From the NCBI RefSeq assembly GCF_023091745.1, contig NW_026292692.1:434001-498000 (forward strand): a DNA stretch of 64,000 nt, in the 5' to 3' direction. Below the pieces are notes generated by a model that was not told the origin of the DNA, searched no databases, and worked only from the letters and a program-made list of their open reading frames with translations. Made by a program: the position numbers and the translations under genes. Source of the DNA: Budorcas taxicolor (taxonomy: Eukaryota > Chordata > Mammalia > Artiodactyla > Bovidae). Position 1 is the stretch's first letter; every line of letters starts with the position of its first letter. Of this stretch, positions 50,630 through 63,217 are shown one piece after another.

Positions 50630-53600
50630 TGCGGAGACTCAGAGGCACCCCAAAATCCATGTCAACACTGGAGAGGAATCCTCAGGTTCTGGCCCCGACT
50701 CCACACAAGGACTTAGGCCCCGGCATCGACGGGAGAGGAATCCCGAGATGGCCCCTAGCAACTCGCATGTGGACTGGCCCTTCCTGAGGCCACCAGAGCG
50801 GGTCCCTGAGGTCCCCGTCGTAACTCGAGAAGACCTGCCGCAACTCGAGAATATACAGGAGGTTCTCCCCTGCTGGCGAGATGAGGCCCATTTCCGCAGA
50901 GGCTTCTCGGGGCTAATCACACCTCACCTCTGGAACGTCGAAAGGGTCCTTCACACCCTTGGTGCAACTCAAGAAGTTCCCCGACATACCCGTCTCCACT
51001 CGAGAGGAAACACGAGGGTCCCGCCCACATCCAGAGGAGCCCCGTTTCCGCCTCGTAGCTCGAGGTGAGGGATCCTTTCCCTGCTTCGTCGGGAAAGAAT
51101 TCCCGGCGTTCCCGTCGCATCTCAAGAGGAGGCCCTCTCAACAGGAACGGCGAGAGGAACTCCAGGGTCGTGCCACCATTCCAAGAGTCAACCAGATGTC
51201 TCAGTCAATTCCAGAGGAACCTCTTTTCCCTTCACCGGCTCGTCTTTCACGCCGAGGATCGACTCACACCAAGGTGGCACTTGGCACAGCCCTGTGGGAA
51301 AGCCTCGTGGGAATGCCTCGAGGGAAAGCCTCGAGGGAAAGCCACAGACCCCTTTATCCACGTGACAGGAAGCGTGACCCTACTGCTGCAGCTGGGGAGG
51401 AAAGCGCACGTGCATGCCCCCACTCGAGACGAGGCCTGACTCCCCTGCGGAGACTCAGAGGCACCCCAAAATCCATGTCAACAGTGGAGAGGAATTCTCA
51501 GTTTCCGGCCCGACTCCACACAAGGTCTTAGGCCCCGGCATCGCCGGGAGAGGACTCCCGAGATGGCCCCTAGCAACTCTCATGGGGACTGGCCCTTCCT
51601 GAGGCCACCAGAGCGGGTCCCTGAGGTCCCCGTCGTAACTCGAGAAGACCTGCCGCAACTCGAGAATATCCAGGAGGTTCTCCCCTGCAGGCGAGATGAG
51701 GCCCATTTCCGCAGAGGCTTCTCGGGGCTAATCACACCTCACCTCTGGAACGTCGAAAGGGTCCTTCACACCCTTGGTGCAACTCAAGAAGTTCCCCGAC
51801 ATACCCGTCTCCACCTGAGAGGAAACGCGAGGGTCCCGCCGATATCCAGAGGAGCCCCGTTTCCACCTCGTAGCTCGAGGTGAGGGATCCTTTCCCTGCT
51901 TCGTCGGGAAAGAATTCCCGGCGTTCCCGTCGCATCTCAAGAGGAGGCCCTCTCAACAGGAACGGCGTGAGGAACTCCAGGGTCGTACCATAATTCCAAG
52001 AGTCCCCCAGATGTCTCTGTCCATTCCAGAGGAACCTCTTTTCCCTTCACCGGCTCGTCTTTCACGCTGAGGATCCACTCTCACCAAGGTGGCACTTGGC
52101 ACAGCCCTTTGGGAAAGACTCGTGGGAATGCCTCGAGGGAAAGCCTCGAGGTAAAGCCACAGATCCCTTGATCCACGTGACAGGAAGCGTGACCCTACTG
52201 CTGCAGCTCGGGAGGGAAGCACACGTGCATGCCCCCACTCGAGACGAGGCTTGACTCCCCTGGGGAGACTGAGAGGCACCCCAAGATCCATGTCAACACT
52301 GGAGAGGAATCCTCAGGTTCAGGCCCCGACTCCACACAATGTGTTAGGCACCGGAATCGATGGGAGAGGAATCCCGTGAGGGCCACTAGCAACTCGCATG
52401 GGGACTGGCCCTTCGTGAGGCCACCAGAGCGGGTTCCTGAGGTCCCCGTCGTAACTCGAGAAGACCTGCCGCAACTCGAGAATATCCAGGAGGTTCTCCC
52501 CTGCAGGCGAGATGAGGCCCATTTCCGCAGAGGCTTCTCGGGGCTAATCACACCTCACCTCTGGAACGTCGAAAGGTTCCTTCACACCCTTGGTGCAACT
52601 CAAGAAGTTCCCCGACATACCCTTCTCCACTCGAGAGGAAACACGAGGGTCCCGCCCACATCCAGAGGAGCCCCGTTTCCGCCTCGTAGCTCGAGGTGAG
52701 GGATCCTTTCCCTGCTTCGTCGGGAAAGAATTCCCGGCGTTCCCGTCGCATCTCAAGAGGAGGCCCTCTCAACAGGAACGGCGAGAGGAACTCCAGGGTC
52801 GTGCCACCATTCCAAGAATCCCCCAGATGTCTCAGTCCATTCCAGAGGAACCTCTTTTCCCTTCACCGGCTCGTCTTTCACAACGAGGATCGACTCACAC
52901 CAAGGTGGCACTTGGCACGGCCCTGTGGGAAAGCCTCGTGGGAAAGCCTCGAGGGACAGCCTCGAGGGAAAGCCACAGATCCCTTGATCCACGTGACAGG
53001 AAGCGTGACCCTACTGCTGCAGCTCGGGAGGGAAGCACACGTGCATGCCCCCACTCGAGACGAGGCCTGACTCCCCTGGGGAGACTCAGAGGCACCCCAA
53101 AATCCATGTCAACACTGGAGAGGAATGCTCAGGTTCCGGCCCCGACTCCACACAAGGTCTTAGGCCCCGGCATTGACGGGAGAGGAATCCCGAGATGGCC
53201 CCTAGGAACTCGCATGTGGACTGGCCCTTCCTGAGGCCACCAGAGCGGGTCCCTGGGGTCCCCGTCGTAACTCGAGAAGACCTGCCGCAACTCGAGAATA
53301 TACAGGAGGTTCTCCCCTGCAGGCGAGATGAGGCCCATTTCCGCAGAGGCTTCTCGGGGCTAATCACACCTCACCTCTGGAACGTCGAAAGGGTCCTTCA
53401 CACCCTTGGTGCAACTCAAGAAGTTCCCCGACATACCCGACTCCACTCGAGAGGAAACACGAGGGTCCCGCCCACATCCAGAGGAGCCCCGTTTCCGCCT
53501 CGTAGCTCGAGGTGAGGGATCCTTTCCCTGCTTCGTCGGGAAAGAATTCCCGGCGTTCCCGTCGCATCTCAAGAGGAGGCCCTCTCAACAGGAACGGCGA

Positions 53601-54326
53601 GAGGAACTCCAGGGTCGTGCCACCATTCCAAGAGTCAACCAGATGTCTCAGTCCATTCCAGAGGAACCTCTTTTCCCTTCACCGGCTCGTCTTTCACGCC
53701 GAGGATCGACTCACACCAAGGTGGCACTTGGCACAGCCCTGTGGGAAAGCCTCGTGGGAATGCCTCGAGGGAAAGCCTCGAGGGAAAGCCACAGACCCCT
53801 TTATCCACGTGACAGGAAGCGTGACCCTACTGCTGCAGCTGGGGAGGAAAGCGCACGTGCATGCTCCCACTCGAGACGAGGCCTGACTCCCCTGCGGAGA
53901 CTCAGAGGCACCCCAAAATCCATGTCAACAGTGGAGAGGAATTCTCAGGTTCCGGCCCGACTCCACACAAGGTCTTAGGCCCCGGCATCGCCGGGAGAGG
54001 ACTCCCGAGATGGCCCCTAGCAACTCGCATGGGGACTAGCCCTTCCTGAGGCCACCAGAGCGGGTCCCTGAGGTCCCCGTCGTAACTCGAGAAGACCTGC
54101 CGCAACTCGAGAATATCCAGGAGGTTCTCCCCTGCAGGCGAGATGAGGCCCATTTCCGCAGAGGCTTCTCGGGGCTAATCACACCTCACCTCTGGAACGT
54201 CGAAAGGGTCCTTCACACCCTTGGTGCAACTCAAGAAGTTCCCCGACATACCCGTCTCCACCTGAGAGGAAACGCGAGGGTCCCGCCGATATCCAGAGGA
54301 GCCCCGTTTCCACCTCGTATCTCGAG
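50630..54326. repeat. Satellite monomers, mixed types
   Basis: Landmarks are at 51,065, 51,880, 52,696 and 53,512. The stretch 52.87-54.04 kb is the partner of 37.4-38.56 kb at an offset of 15,475 bp. The monomer following 51,880 has private changes GGATCCACTCTCACC (about 52,073) and GGGAAAGACTCG (about 52,110). No gene or insertion is visible. Confidence 0.75.
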
Positions 54327-55116
54327 GTGAGGGATCCTTTCCCTGCTTCGTCGGGAAAGAATTCCCGGCGTTCCCGTCGCATCTCAAGAGGAGGCCCTCT
54401 CAACAGGAACGGCGTGAGGAACTCCAGGGTCGTACCACAATTCCAAGAGTCCCCCAGATGTCTCTGTCCATTCCAGAGGAACCTCTTTTCCCTTCACCGG
54501 CACGTCTTTCACGCTGAGGATCGACTCACACCAAGGTGGCACTTGGCACAGCCCTTTGGGAAAGCCTCGAGGGAAAGCCACAGATCCCTTGATCCACGTG
54601 ACAGGAAGCGTGACCCTACTGCTGCAGCTCGGGAGGGAAGCGCACGTGCATGCCCCCACTCGAGACGAGGCCTGACTCCCCAGGGGAGACTGAGAGGCAC
54701 CCCAAGATCCATGTCAACACTGGAGAGGAATCCTCAGGTTCCGGCCCCGACTCCACACAATGTGTTAGGCACCGGAATCGATGGGAGAGGAATCCCGTGA
54801 GGGCCCCTAGCAACTCGCATGGGGACTGGCCCTTCCTGAGGCCACCAGAGCGGGTCCCTGAGGTCCCCGTCGTAACTCGAGAAGACCTGCCGCAACTCGA
54901 GAATATCCAGGAGGTTCTCCCCTGCAGGCGAGATGAGGCCCATTTCCGCAGAGGCTTCTCGGGGCTAATCACACTTCACCTCTGGAACGTCGAAAGGTTC
55001 CTTCACACACTTGGTGCAACTCAAGAAGTTCCCCGACATACCCTTCTCCACTCGAGAGGAAACACGAGGGTCCCGCCCACATCCAGAGGAGCCCCGTTTC
55101 CGCCTCGTAGCTCGAG
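54327..55116. repeat. 790-bp short monomer, first copy
   Basis: The spacing from this landmark to the next (55,117) is 790 bp. The shortfall is explained by the 13-bp tract, which has only two units here (54,558-54,583) instead of four, a loss of exactly 26 bp. The monomer otherwise carries CGGCACGTC, CACGCTGAGG and CCCCAGGGGAGAC, the marks of the 790-bp group. Confidence 0.8.
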
Positions 55117-55931
55117 GTGAGGGATCCTTTCCCTGCTTCGTCGGGAAAGAATTCCCGGCGTTCCCGTCGCATCTCAAGAGGAGGCACTCTCAACAGGAAC
55201 AGCGAGAGGAACTCCAGCGTCGTGCCACCATTCCAAGAGTCCCCCAGATGTCTCAGTCCATTCCAGAGGAACCTCTTTTCCCTTCATCGGCTCGTCTTTC
55301 ACGCCGAGGATCGACTCACACCAAGGTGGCACTTGGCACAGCCCTTTGGGATTGCCTCGTGGGAATGCCTCGAGGGAAAGCCTCGATGGAAAGCCACAGA
55401 TCCCTTGATCCACGTGACAGGAAGCGTGACCCTACTGCTGCAGCTCCGGATGGAAGCGCACGTGCATGCCCCCACTCGAGACGAGCCCTGACTCCCCTGG
55501 GGAGACTCAGAGGCACCCCAAAATCCATGTCAGCACTGGAGAGGAATCCTGAGGTTCCGACCCCGACTCCGCACAAGGTCGTAGGCCCCGGCATCAACGG
55601 GAGAGGTATCGCGAGATGGCCCCTAGCATCTCTCATGGGACTGGCCCTTCCTGAGGCCACCAGAGCGGGTCCCTGAGGTCCCCGTCGTAACTCGAGAAGA
55701 CCTGCCGCAACTCGAGAATATACAGGAGGTTCTCCCCTGCAGGCGAGATGAGGCCCATTTCCGCAGAGGCTTCTCGGGGCTAATCACACCTCACCTCTGG
55801 AACGTCGAAAGGGTCCTTCACACCCTTGGTGCAACTCAAGAAGTTCCCCGACATACCCGTCTCCACCTGAGAGGAAACGCGAGGGTCCCGCCCACATCCA
55901 GAGGAGCCCCGTTTCCGCCTCGTAGCTCGAG
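55117..55931. repeat. Satellite monomer between the first two 790-bp copies
   Basis: Landmark 55,117, length 815 bp. It carries GAGGCACTCTC, CCAGCGTCGTGCC, GGGATTGCCTCG and GACGAGCCCTG, like the monomers at 56,722, 59,168 and 61,588. With the copy at 59,168 it alone shares TCGATGGAAAGCC and ATCAACGGGAG (offset 4,051 bp). It precedes the regular three-monomer array. Confidence 0.75.
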
Positions 55932-58351
55932 GTGAGGGATCCTTTCCCTGCTTCGTCGGGAAAGAATTCCCGGCGTTCCCGTCGCATCTCAAGAGGAGGC
56001 CCTCTCAACAGGAACGGCGTGAGGAACTCCAGGGTCGTACCACAATTCCAAGAGTCCCCCAGATGTCTCTGTCCATTCCAGAGGAACCTCTTTTCCCTTC
56101 ACCGGCACGTCTTTCACGCTGAGGATCGACTCACACCAAGGTGGCACTTGGCACAGCCCTTTGGGAAAGCCTCGAGGGAAAGCCACAGATCCCTTGATCC
56201 ACGTGACAGGAAGCGTGACCCTACTGCTGCAGCTCGGGAGGGAAACGCACGTGCATGCCCCCACTCGAGACGAGGCCTGACTCCCCAGGGGAGACTCAGA
56301 GGCACCCCAAGATCCATGTCAACACTGGAGAGGAATCCTCAGGTTCCGGCCCCGACTCCACACAATGTGTTAGGCACCGGAATCGATGGGAGAGGAATCC
56401 CGTGAGGGCCCCTAGCAACTCGCATGGGGACTGGCCCTTCCTGAGGCCACCAGAGCGGGTCCCTGAGGTCCCCGTCGTAACTCGAGAAGACCTGCCGCAA
56501 CTCGAGAATATCCAGGAGGTTCTCCCCTGCAGGCGAGATGAGGCCCATTTCCGCAGAGGCTTCTCGGGGCTAATCACACTTCACCTCTGGAACGTCGAAA
56601 GGTTCCTTCACACACTTGGTGCAACTCAAGAAGTTCCCCGACATACCCTTCTCCACTCGAGAGGAAACACGAGGGTCCCGCCCACATCCAGAGGAGCCCC
56701 GTTTCCGCCTCGTAGCTCGAGGTGAGGGATCCTTTCCCTGCTTCGTCGGGAAAGAATTCCCGGCGTTCCCGTCGCATCTCAAGAGGAGGCACTCTCAACA
56801 GGAACAGCGAGAGGAACTCCAGCGTCGTGCCACCATTCCAAGAGTCCCCCAGATGTCTCAGTCCATTCCAGAGGAACCTCTTTTCCCTTCATCGGCTCGT
56901 CTTTCACGCCGAGGATCGACTCACACCAAGGTGGCACTTGGCACAGCCCTTTGGGATTGCCTCGTGGGAATGCCTCGAGGGAAAGCCTCGAGGGAAAGCC
57001 ACAGATCCCTTGATCCACGTGACAGGAAGCGTGACCCTACTGCTGCAGCTCTGGATGGAAGCGCACGTGCATGCCCCCACTCGAGACGAGCCCTGACTCC
57101 CCTGGGGAGACTCAGAGGCACCCCAAAATCCATGTCAGCACTGGAGAGGAATCCTGAGGTTCCGACCCCGACTCCGCACAAGGTCGTAGGCCCCGGCATC
57201 GACGGGAGAGGTATAGCGAGATGGCCCCTAGCAACTCTCATGGGACTGGCCCTTCCTGAGGCCACCAGAGCGGGTCCCTGAGGTCCCCGTCGTAACTCGA
57301 GAAGACCTGCCGCAACTCGAGAATATACAGGAGGTTCTCCCCTGCAGGCGAGATGAGGCCCATTTCCGCAGAGGCTTCTCGGGGCTAATCACACCTCACC
57401 TCTGGAACGTCGAAAGGGTCCTTCACACCCTTGGTGCAACTCAAGAAGTTCCCCGACATACCCGACTCCACTCGAGAGGAAACACGAGGGTCCCGCCCAC
57501 ATCCAGAGGAGCCCCGTTTCCGCCTCGTAGCTTGAGGTGAGGGATCCTTTCCCTGCTTCGTCGGGAAAGAATTCCCGGCGTTCCCGTCGCATCTCAAGAG
57601 GAGGCCCTCTCAACAGGAACGGCGAGAGGAACTCCAGGGTCGTGCCACCATTCCAAGAGTCAACCAGATGTCTCAGTCCATTCCAGAGGAACCTCTTTTC
57701 CCTTCACCGGCTCGTCTTTCACGCCGAGGATCGACTCACACCAAGGTGGCACTTGGCACAGCCCTGTCGGAAAGCCTCGTGGGAATGCCTCGAGGGAAAG
57801 ACTCGAGGGAAAGCCACAGACCCCTTTATCCACGTGACAGGAAGCGTGACCCTACTGCTGCAGCTGGGGAGGAAAGCGCACGTGCATGCTCCCACTCGAG
57901 ACGAGGCCTGACTCCCCTGCGGAGACTCAGAGGCACCCCAAAATCCATGTCAACAGTGGAGAGGAATTCTCAGGTTCCGGCCCGACTCCACACAAGGTCT
58001 TAGGCCCCGGCATCGCCGGGAGAGGACTCCCGAGATGTCCCGTAGCATCTCGCATGGGGACTGGCCCTTCCTGAGGCCACCAGAGCGGGTCCCTGAGGTC
58101 CCCGTCGTAACTCGAGAAGACCTGCCGCAACTCGAGAATATCCAGGAGGTTCTCCCCTGCAGGCGAGATGAGGCCCATTTCCGCAGAGGCTTCTCGGGGC
58201 TAATCACACCTCACCTCTGGAACGTCGAAAGGGTCCTTCACACCCTTGGTGCAACTCAAGAAGTTCCCCGACATACCCGTCTCCACCTGAGAGGAAACGC
58301 GGGGGTCCCGCCGATATCCAGAGCAGCCCCGTTTCCGCCTCGTAGCTCGAG
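55932..58351. repeat. Young three-monomer repeat, copy 1 (2,420 bp, with 790-bp monomer)
   Basis: Landmarks are at 55,932, 56,722 and 57,537. The order is a 790-bp monomer (13-bp tract reduced to two units at 56,163-56,188), a GGGATTGCC / GACGAGCCC monomer, then a monomer with GTCGGAAAGCC, GTCAACAGTGG and GATGTCCCGTAG. The block 55,932-58,279 matches 60,798-63,145 at an offset of 4,866 bp with only a handful of substitutions. Confidence 0.8.
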
Positions 58352-60797
58352 GTGAGGGATCCTTTCCCTGCTTCGTCGGGAAAGAATTCCCGGCGTTCCC
58401 TTCGCATCTCAAGAGGAGGCCCTCTCAACAGGAACGGCGTGAGGAACTCCAGGGTCGTACCACAATTCCAAGAGTCCCCCAGATGTCTCTGTCCATTCCA
58501 GAGGAACCTCTTTTCCCTTCACCGGCTCGTCTTTCACGCAGAGGATCGAATCACACCAAGGTGGCACTTGGCACAGCCCTTTGGGAAAGCCTCATGGGAA
58601 TGGCTCGAGGGAAAGCCTCGAGGGAAAGCCACAGATCCCTTGATCCACGTGACAGGAAGCGTGACCCTGCTGCTGCAGCTCGGGAGGGAAGCGCACGTGC
58701 ATGCCCCCACTCGAGACGAGGCCTGACTCCCCTGGGGAGACTGAGAGGCACCCCAAGATCCATGTCAACACTGGAGAGGAATCCTCAGGTTCCGGCCCCG
58801 ACTCCACACAATGTGTTAGGCACCGGAATCGATGGGAGAGGAATCCCGTGAGTGCCACTAGCAACTCGCATGGGGACTGACCCTTCCTGAGGCCACCAGA
58901 GCGGGTCCCTGAGGTCCCCGTCGTAACTCGAGAAGACCTGCCGCAACTCGAGAATATCCAGGAGGTTCTCCCCTGCAGGCGAGATGAGGCCCATTTCCGC
59001 AGAGGCTTCTCGGGGCTAATCACACTTCACCTCTGGAACGTCGAAAGGTTCCTTCACACACTTGGTGCAACTCAAGAAGTTCCCCGACATACCCTTCTCC
59101 ACTCGAGAGGAAACACGAGGGTCCCGCCCACATCCAGAGGAGCCCCGTTTCCGCCTCGTAGCTCGAGGTGAGGGATCCTTTCCCTGCTTCGTCGGGAAAG
59201 AATTCCCGGCGTTCCCGTCGCATCTCAAGAGGAGGCACTCTCAACAGGAACAGCGAGAGGAACTCCAGCGTCGTGCCACCATTCCAAGAGTCCCCCAGAT
59301 GTCTCAGTCCATTCCAGAGGAACCTCTTTTCCCTTCATCGGCTCGTCTTTCACGCCGAGGATCGACTCACACCAAGGTGGCACTTGGCACAGCCCTTTGG
59401 GATTGCCTCGTGGGAATGCCTCGAGGGAAAGCATCGATGGAAAGCCACAGATCCCTTGATCCACGTGACAGGAAGCGTGACCCTACTGCTGCAGCTCCGG
59501 ATGGAAGCGCACGTGCATGCCCCCACTCGAGACGAGCCCTGACTCCCCTGGGGAGACTCAGAGGCACCCCAAAATCCATGTCAGCACTGGAGAGGAATCC
59601 TGAGGTTCCGACCCCGACTCCGCACAAGGTCGTAGGCCCCGGCATCAACGGGAGAGGTATCGCGAGATGGCCCCTAGCAACTCTCATGGGACTGGCCCTT
59701 CCTGAGGCCACCAGAGCGGGTCCCTGAGGTCCCCGTCGTAACTCGAGAAGACCTGCCGCAACTCGAGAATATACAGGAGGTTCTCCCCTGCAGGCGAGAT
59801 GAGGCCCATTTCCGCAGAGGCTTCTCGGGGCTAATCACACCTCACCTCTGGAACGTCGAAAGGGTCCTTCACACCCTTGGTGCAACTCAAGAAGTTCCCC
59901 GACATACCCGACTCCACTCGAGAGGAAACACGAGGGTCCCGCCCACATCCAGAGGAGCCCCGTTTCCGCCTCGTAGCTTGAGGTGAGGGATCCTTTCCCT
60001 GCTTCGTCGGGAAAGAATTCCCGGCGTTCCCGTCGCATCTCAAGAGGAGGCCCTCTCAACAGGAACGGCGAGAGGAACTCCAGTGTCGTGCCACCATTCC
60101 AAGAGTCAACCAGATGTCTCAGTCCATTCCAGAGGAACCTCTTTTCCCTTCACCGGCTCGTCTTTCACGCCGAGGATCGACTCACACCAAGGTGGCACTT
60201 GGCACAGCCCTGTCGGAAAGCCTCGTGGGAATGCCTCGAGGGAAAGCCTCGAGGGAAAGCCACAGACCCCTTTATCCACGTGACAGGAAGCGTGACCCTA
60301 CTGCTGCAGCTGGGGAGGAGGGCGCACGTGCATGCTCCCACTCGAGACGAGGCCTGACTCCCCTGCGGAGACTCAGAGGCACCCCAAAATCCATGTCAAC
60401 AGTGGAGAGGAATTCTCAGGTTCCGGCCCGACTCCACACAAGGTCTTAGGCCCCGGCATCGCCGGGAGAGGACTCCCGAGATGTCCCGTAGCATCTCGCA
60501 TGGGGACTGGCCCTTCCTGAGGCCACCAGAGCGGGTCCCTGAGGTCCCCGTCGTAACTCGAGAAGACCTGCCGCAACTCGAGAATATCCAGGAGGTTCTC
60601 CCCTGCAGGCGAGATGAGGCCCATTTCCGCAGAGGCTTCTCGGGGCTAATCACACCTCACCTCTGGAACGTCGAAAGGGTCCTTCACACCCTTGGTGCAA
60701 CTCAAGAAGTTCCCCGACATACCCGTCTCCACCTGAGAGGAAACGCGAGGGTCCCGCCGATATCCAGAGGAGCCCCGTTTCCGCCTCGTATCTCGAG
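58352..60797. repeat. Young three-monomer repeat, copy 2 (2,446 bp, full-length first monomer)
   Basis: Landmarks are at 58,352, 59,168 and 59,983. It has the same order as copy 1, but the first monomer is 816 bp with a full four-unit 13-bp tract. Its type also differs: CACGCAGAGGATCGAATC and GTGAGTGCCACTAG. The last monomer has CCAGTGTCGTGCC, shared with the one at 63,218. Confidence 0.75.
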
Positions 60798-63217
60798 GTG
60801 AGGGATCCTTTCCCTGCTTCGTCGGGAAAGAATTCCCGGCGTTCCCGTCGCATCTCAAGAGGAGGCCCTCTCAACAGGAACGGCGTGAGGAACTCCAGGG
60901 TCGTACCACAATTCCAAGAGTCCCCCAGATGTCTCTGTCCATTCCAGAGGAACCTCTTTTCCCTTCACCGGCACGTCTTTCACGCTGAGGATCGACTCAC
61001 ACCAAGGTGGCACTTGGCACAGCCCTTTGGGAAAGCCTCGAGGGAAAGCCACAGATCCCTTGATCCACGTGACAGGAAGCGTGACCCTACTGCTGCAGCT
61101 CGGGAGGGAAGCGCACGTGCATGCCCCCACTCGAGACGAGGCCTGACTCCCCAGGGGAGACTCAGAGGCACCCCAAGATCCATGTCAACACTGGAGAGGA
61201 ATCCTCAGGTTCCGGCCCCGACTCCACACAATGTGTTAGGCACGGGAATCGATGGGAGAGGAATCCCGTGAGGGCCCCTAGCAACTCGCATGGGGACTGG
61301 CCCTTCCTGAGGCCACCAGAGCGGGTCCCTGAGGTCCCCGTCGTAACTCGAGAAGACCTGCCGCAACTCGAGAATATCCAGGAGGTTCTCCCCTGCAGGC
61401 GAGATGAGGCCCATTTCCGCAGAGGCTTCTCGGGGCTAATCACACTTCACCTCTGGAACGTCGAAAGGTTCCTTCACACACTTGGTGCAACTCAAGAAGT
61501 TCCCCGACATACCCTTCTCCACTCGAGAGGAAACACGAGGGTCCCGCCCACATCCAGAGGAGCCCCGTTTCCGCCTCGTAGCTCGAGGTGAGGGATCCTT
61601 TCCCTGCTTCGTCGGGAAAGAATTCCCGGCGTTCCCGTCGCATCTCAAGAGGAGGCACTCTCAACAGGAACAGCGAGAGGAACTCCAGCGTCGTGCCACC
61701 ATTCCAAGAGTCCCCCAGATGTCTCAGTCCATTCCAGAGGAAACTCTTTTCCCTTCATCGGCTCGTCTTTCACGCCGAGGATCGACTCACACCAAGGTGG
61801 CACTTGGCACAGCCCTTTGGGATTGCCTCGTGGGAATGCCTCGAGGGAAAGCCTCGAGGGAAAGCCACAGATCCCTTGATCCACGTGACAGGAAGCGTGA
61901 CCCTACTGCTGCAGCTCTGGATGGAAGCGCACGTGCATGCCCCCACTCGAGACGAGCCCTGACTCCCCTGGGGAGACTCAGAGGCACCCCAAAATCCATG
62001 TCAGCACTGGAGAGGAATCCTGAGGTTCCGACCCCGACTCCGCACAAGGTCGTAGGCCCCGGCATCGACGGGAGAGGTATCGCGAGATGGCCCCTAGCAA
62101 CTCTCATGGGACTGGCCCTTCCTGAGGCCACCAGAGCGGGTCCCTGAGGTCCCCGTCGTAACTCGAGAAGACCTGCCGCAACTCGAGAATATACAGGAGG
62201 TTCTCCCCTGCAGGCGAGATGAGGCCCATTTCCGCAGAGGCTTCTCGGGGCTAATCACACCTCACCTCTGGAACGTCGAAAGGGTCCTTCACACCCTTGG
62301 TGCAACTCAAGAAGTTCCCCGACATACCCGACTCCACTCGAGAGGAAACACGAGGGTCCCGCCCACATCCAGAGGAGCCCCGTTTCCGCCTCGTAGCTTG
62401 AGGTGAGGGATCCTTTCCCTGCTTCGTCGGGAAAGAATTCCCGGCGTTCCCGTCGCATCTCAAGAGGAGGCCCTCTCAACAGGAACGGCGAGAGGAACTC
62501 CAGGGTCGTGCCACCATTCCAAGAGTCAACCAGATGTCTCAGTCCATTCCAGAGGAAACTCTTTTCCCTTCACCGGCTCGTCTTTCACGCCGAGGATCGA
62601 CTCACACCAAGGTGGCACTTGGCACAGCCCTGTCGGAAAGCCTCGTGGGAATGCCTCGAGGGAAAGACTCGAGGGAAAGCCACAGACCCCTTTATCCACG
62701 TGACAGGAAGCGTGACCCTACTGCTGCAGCTGGGGAGGAAAGCGCACGTGCATGCTCCCACTCGAGACGAGGCCTGACTCCCCTGCGGAGACTCAGAGGC
62801 ACCCCAAAATCCATGTCAACAGTGGAGAGGAATTCTCAGGTTCCGGCCCGACTCCACACAAGGTCTTAGGCCCCGGCATCGCCGGGAGAGGACTCCCGAG
62901 ATGTCCCGTAGCATCTCGCATGGGGACTGGCCCTTCCTGAGGCCACCAGAGCGGGTCCCTGAGGTCCCCGTCGTAACTCGAGAAGACCTGCCGCAACTCG
63001 AGAATATCCAGGAGGTTCTCCCCTGCAGGCGAGATGAGGCCCATTTCCGCAGAGGCTTCTCGGGGCTAATCACACCTCACCTCTGGAACGTCGAAAGGGT
63101 CCTTCACACCCTTGGTGCAACTCAAGAAGTTCCCCGACATACCCGACTCCACTCGAGAGGAAACGCGAGGGTCCCGCCCACATCCAGAGGAGCCCCGTTT
63201 CCGCCTCGTAGCTTGAG
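60798..63217. repeat. Young three-monomer repeat, copy 3 (2,420 bp, with 790-bp monomer)
   Basis: Landmarks are at 60,798, 61,588 and 62,403. The first monomer is again 790 bp, with the 13-bp tract at 61,029-61,054. Both following monomers carry GAGGAAACTCTTTT (about 61,738 and 62,553), where copy 1 has GAGGAACCTC in both. Confidence 0.8.
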
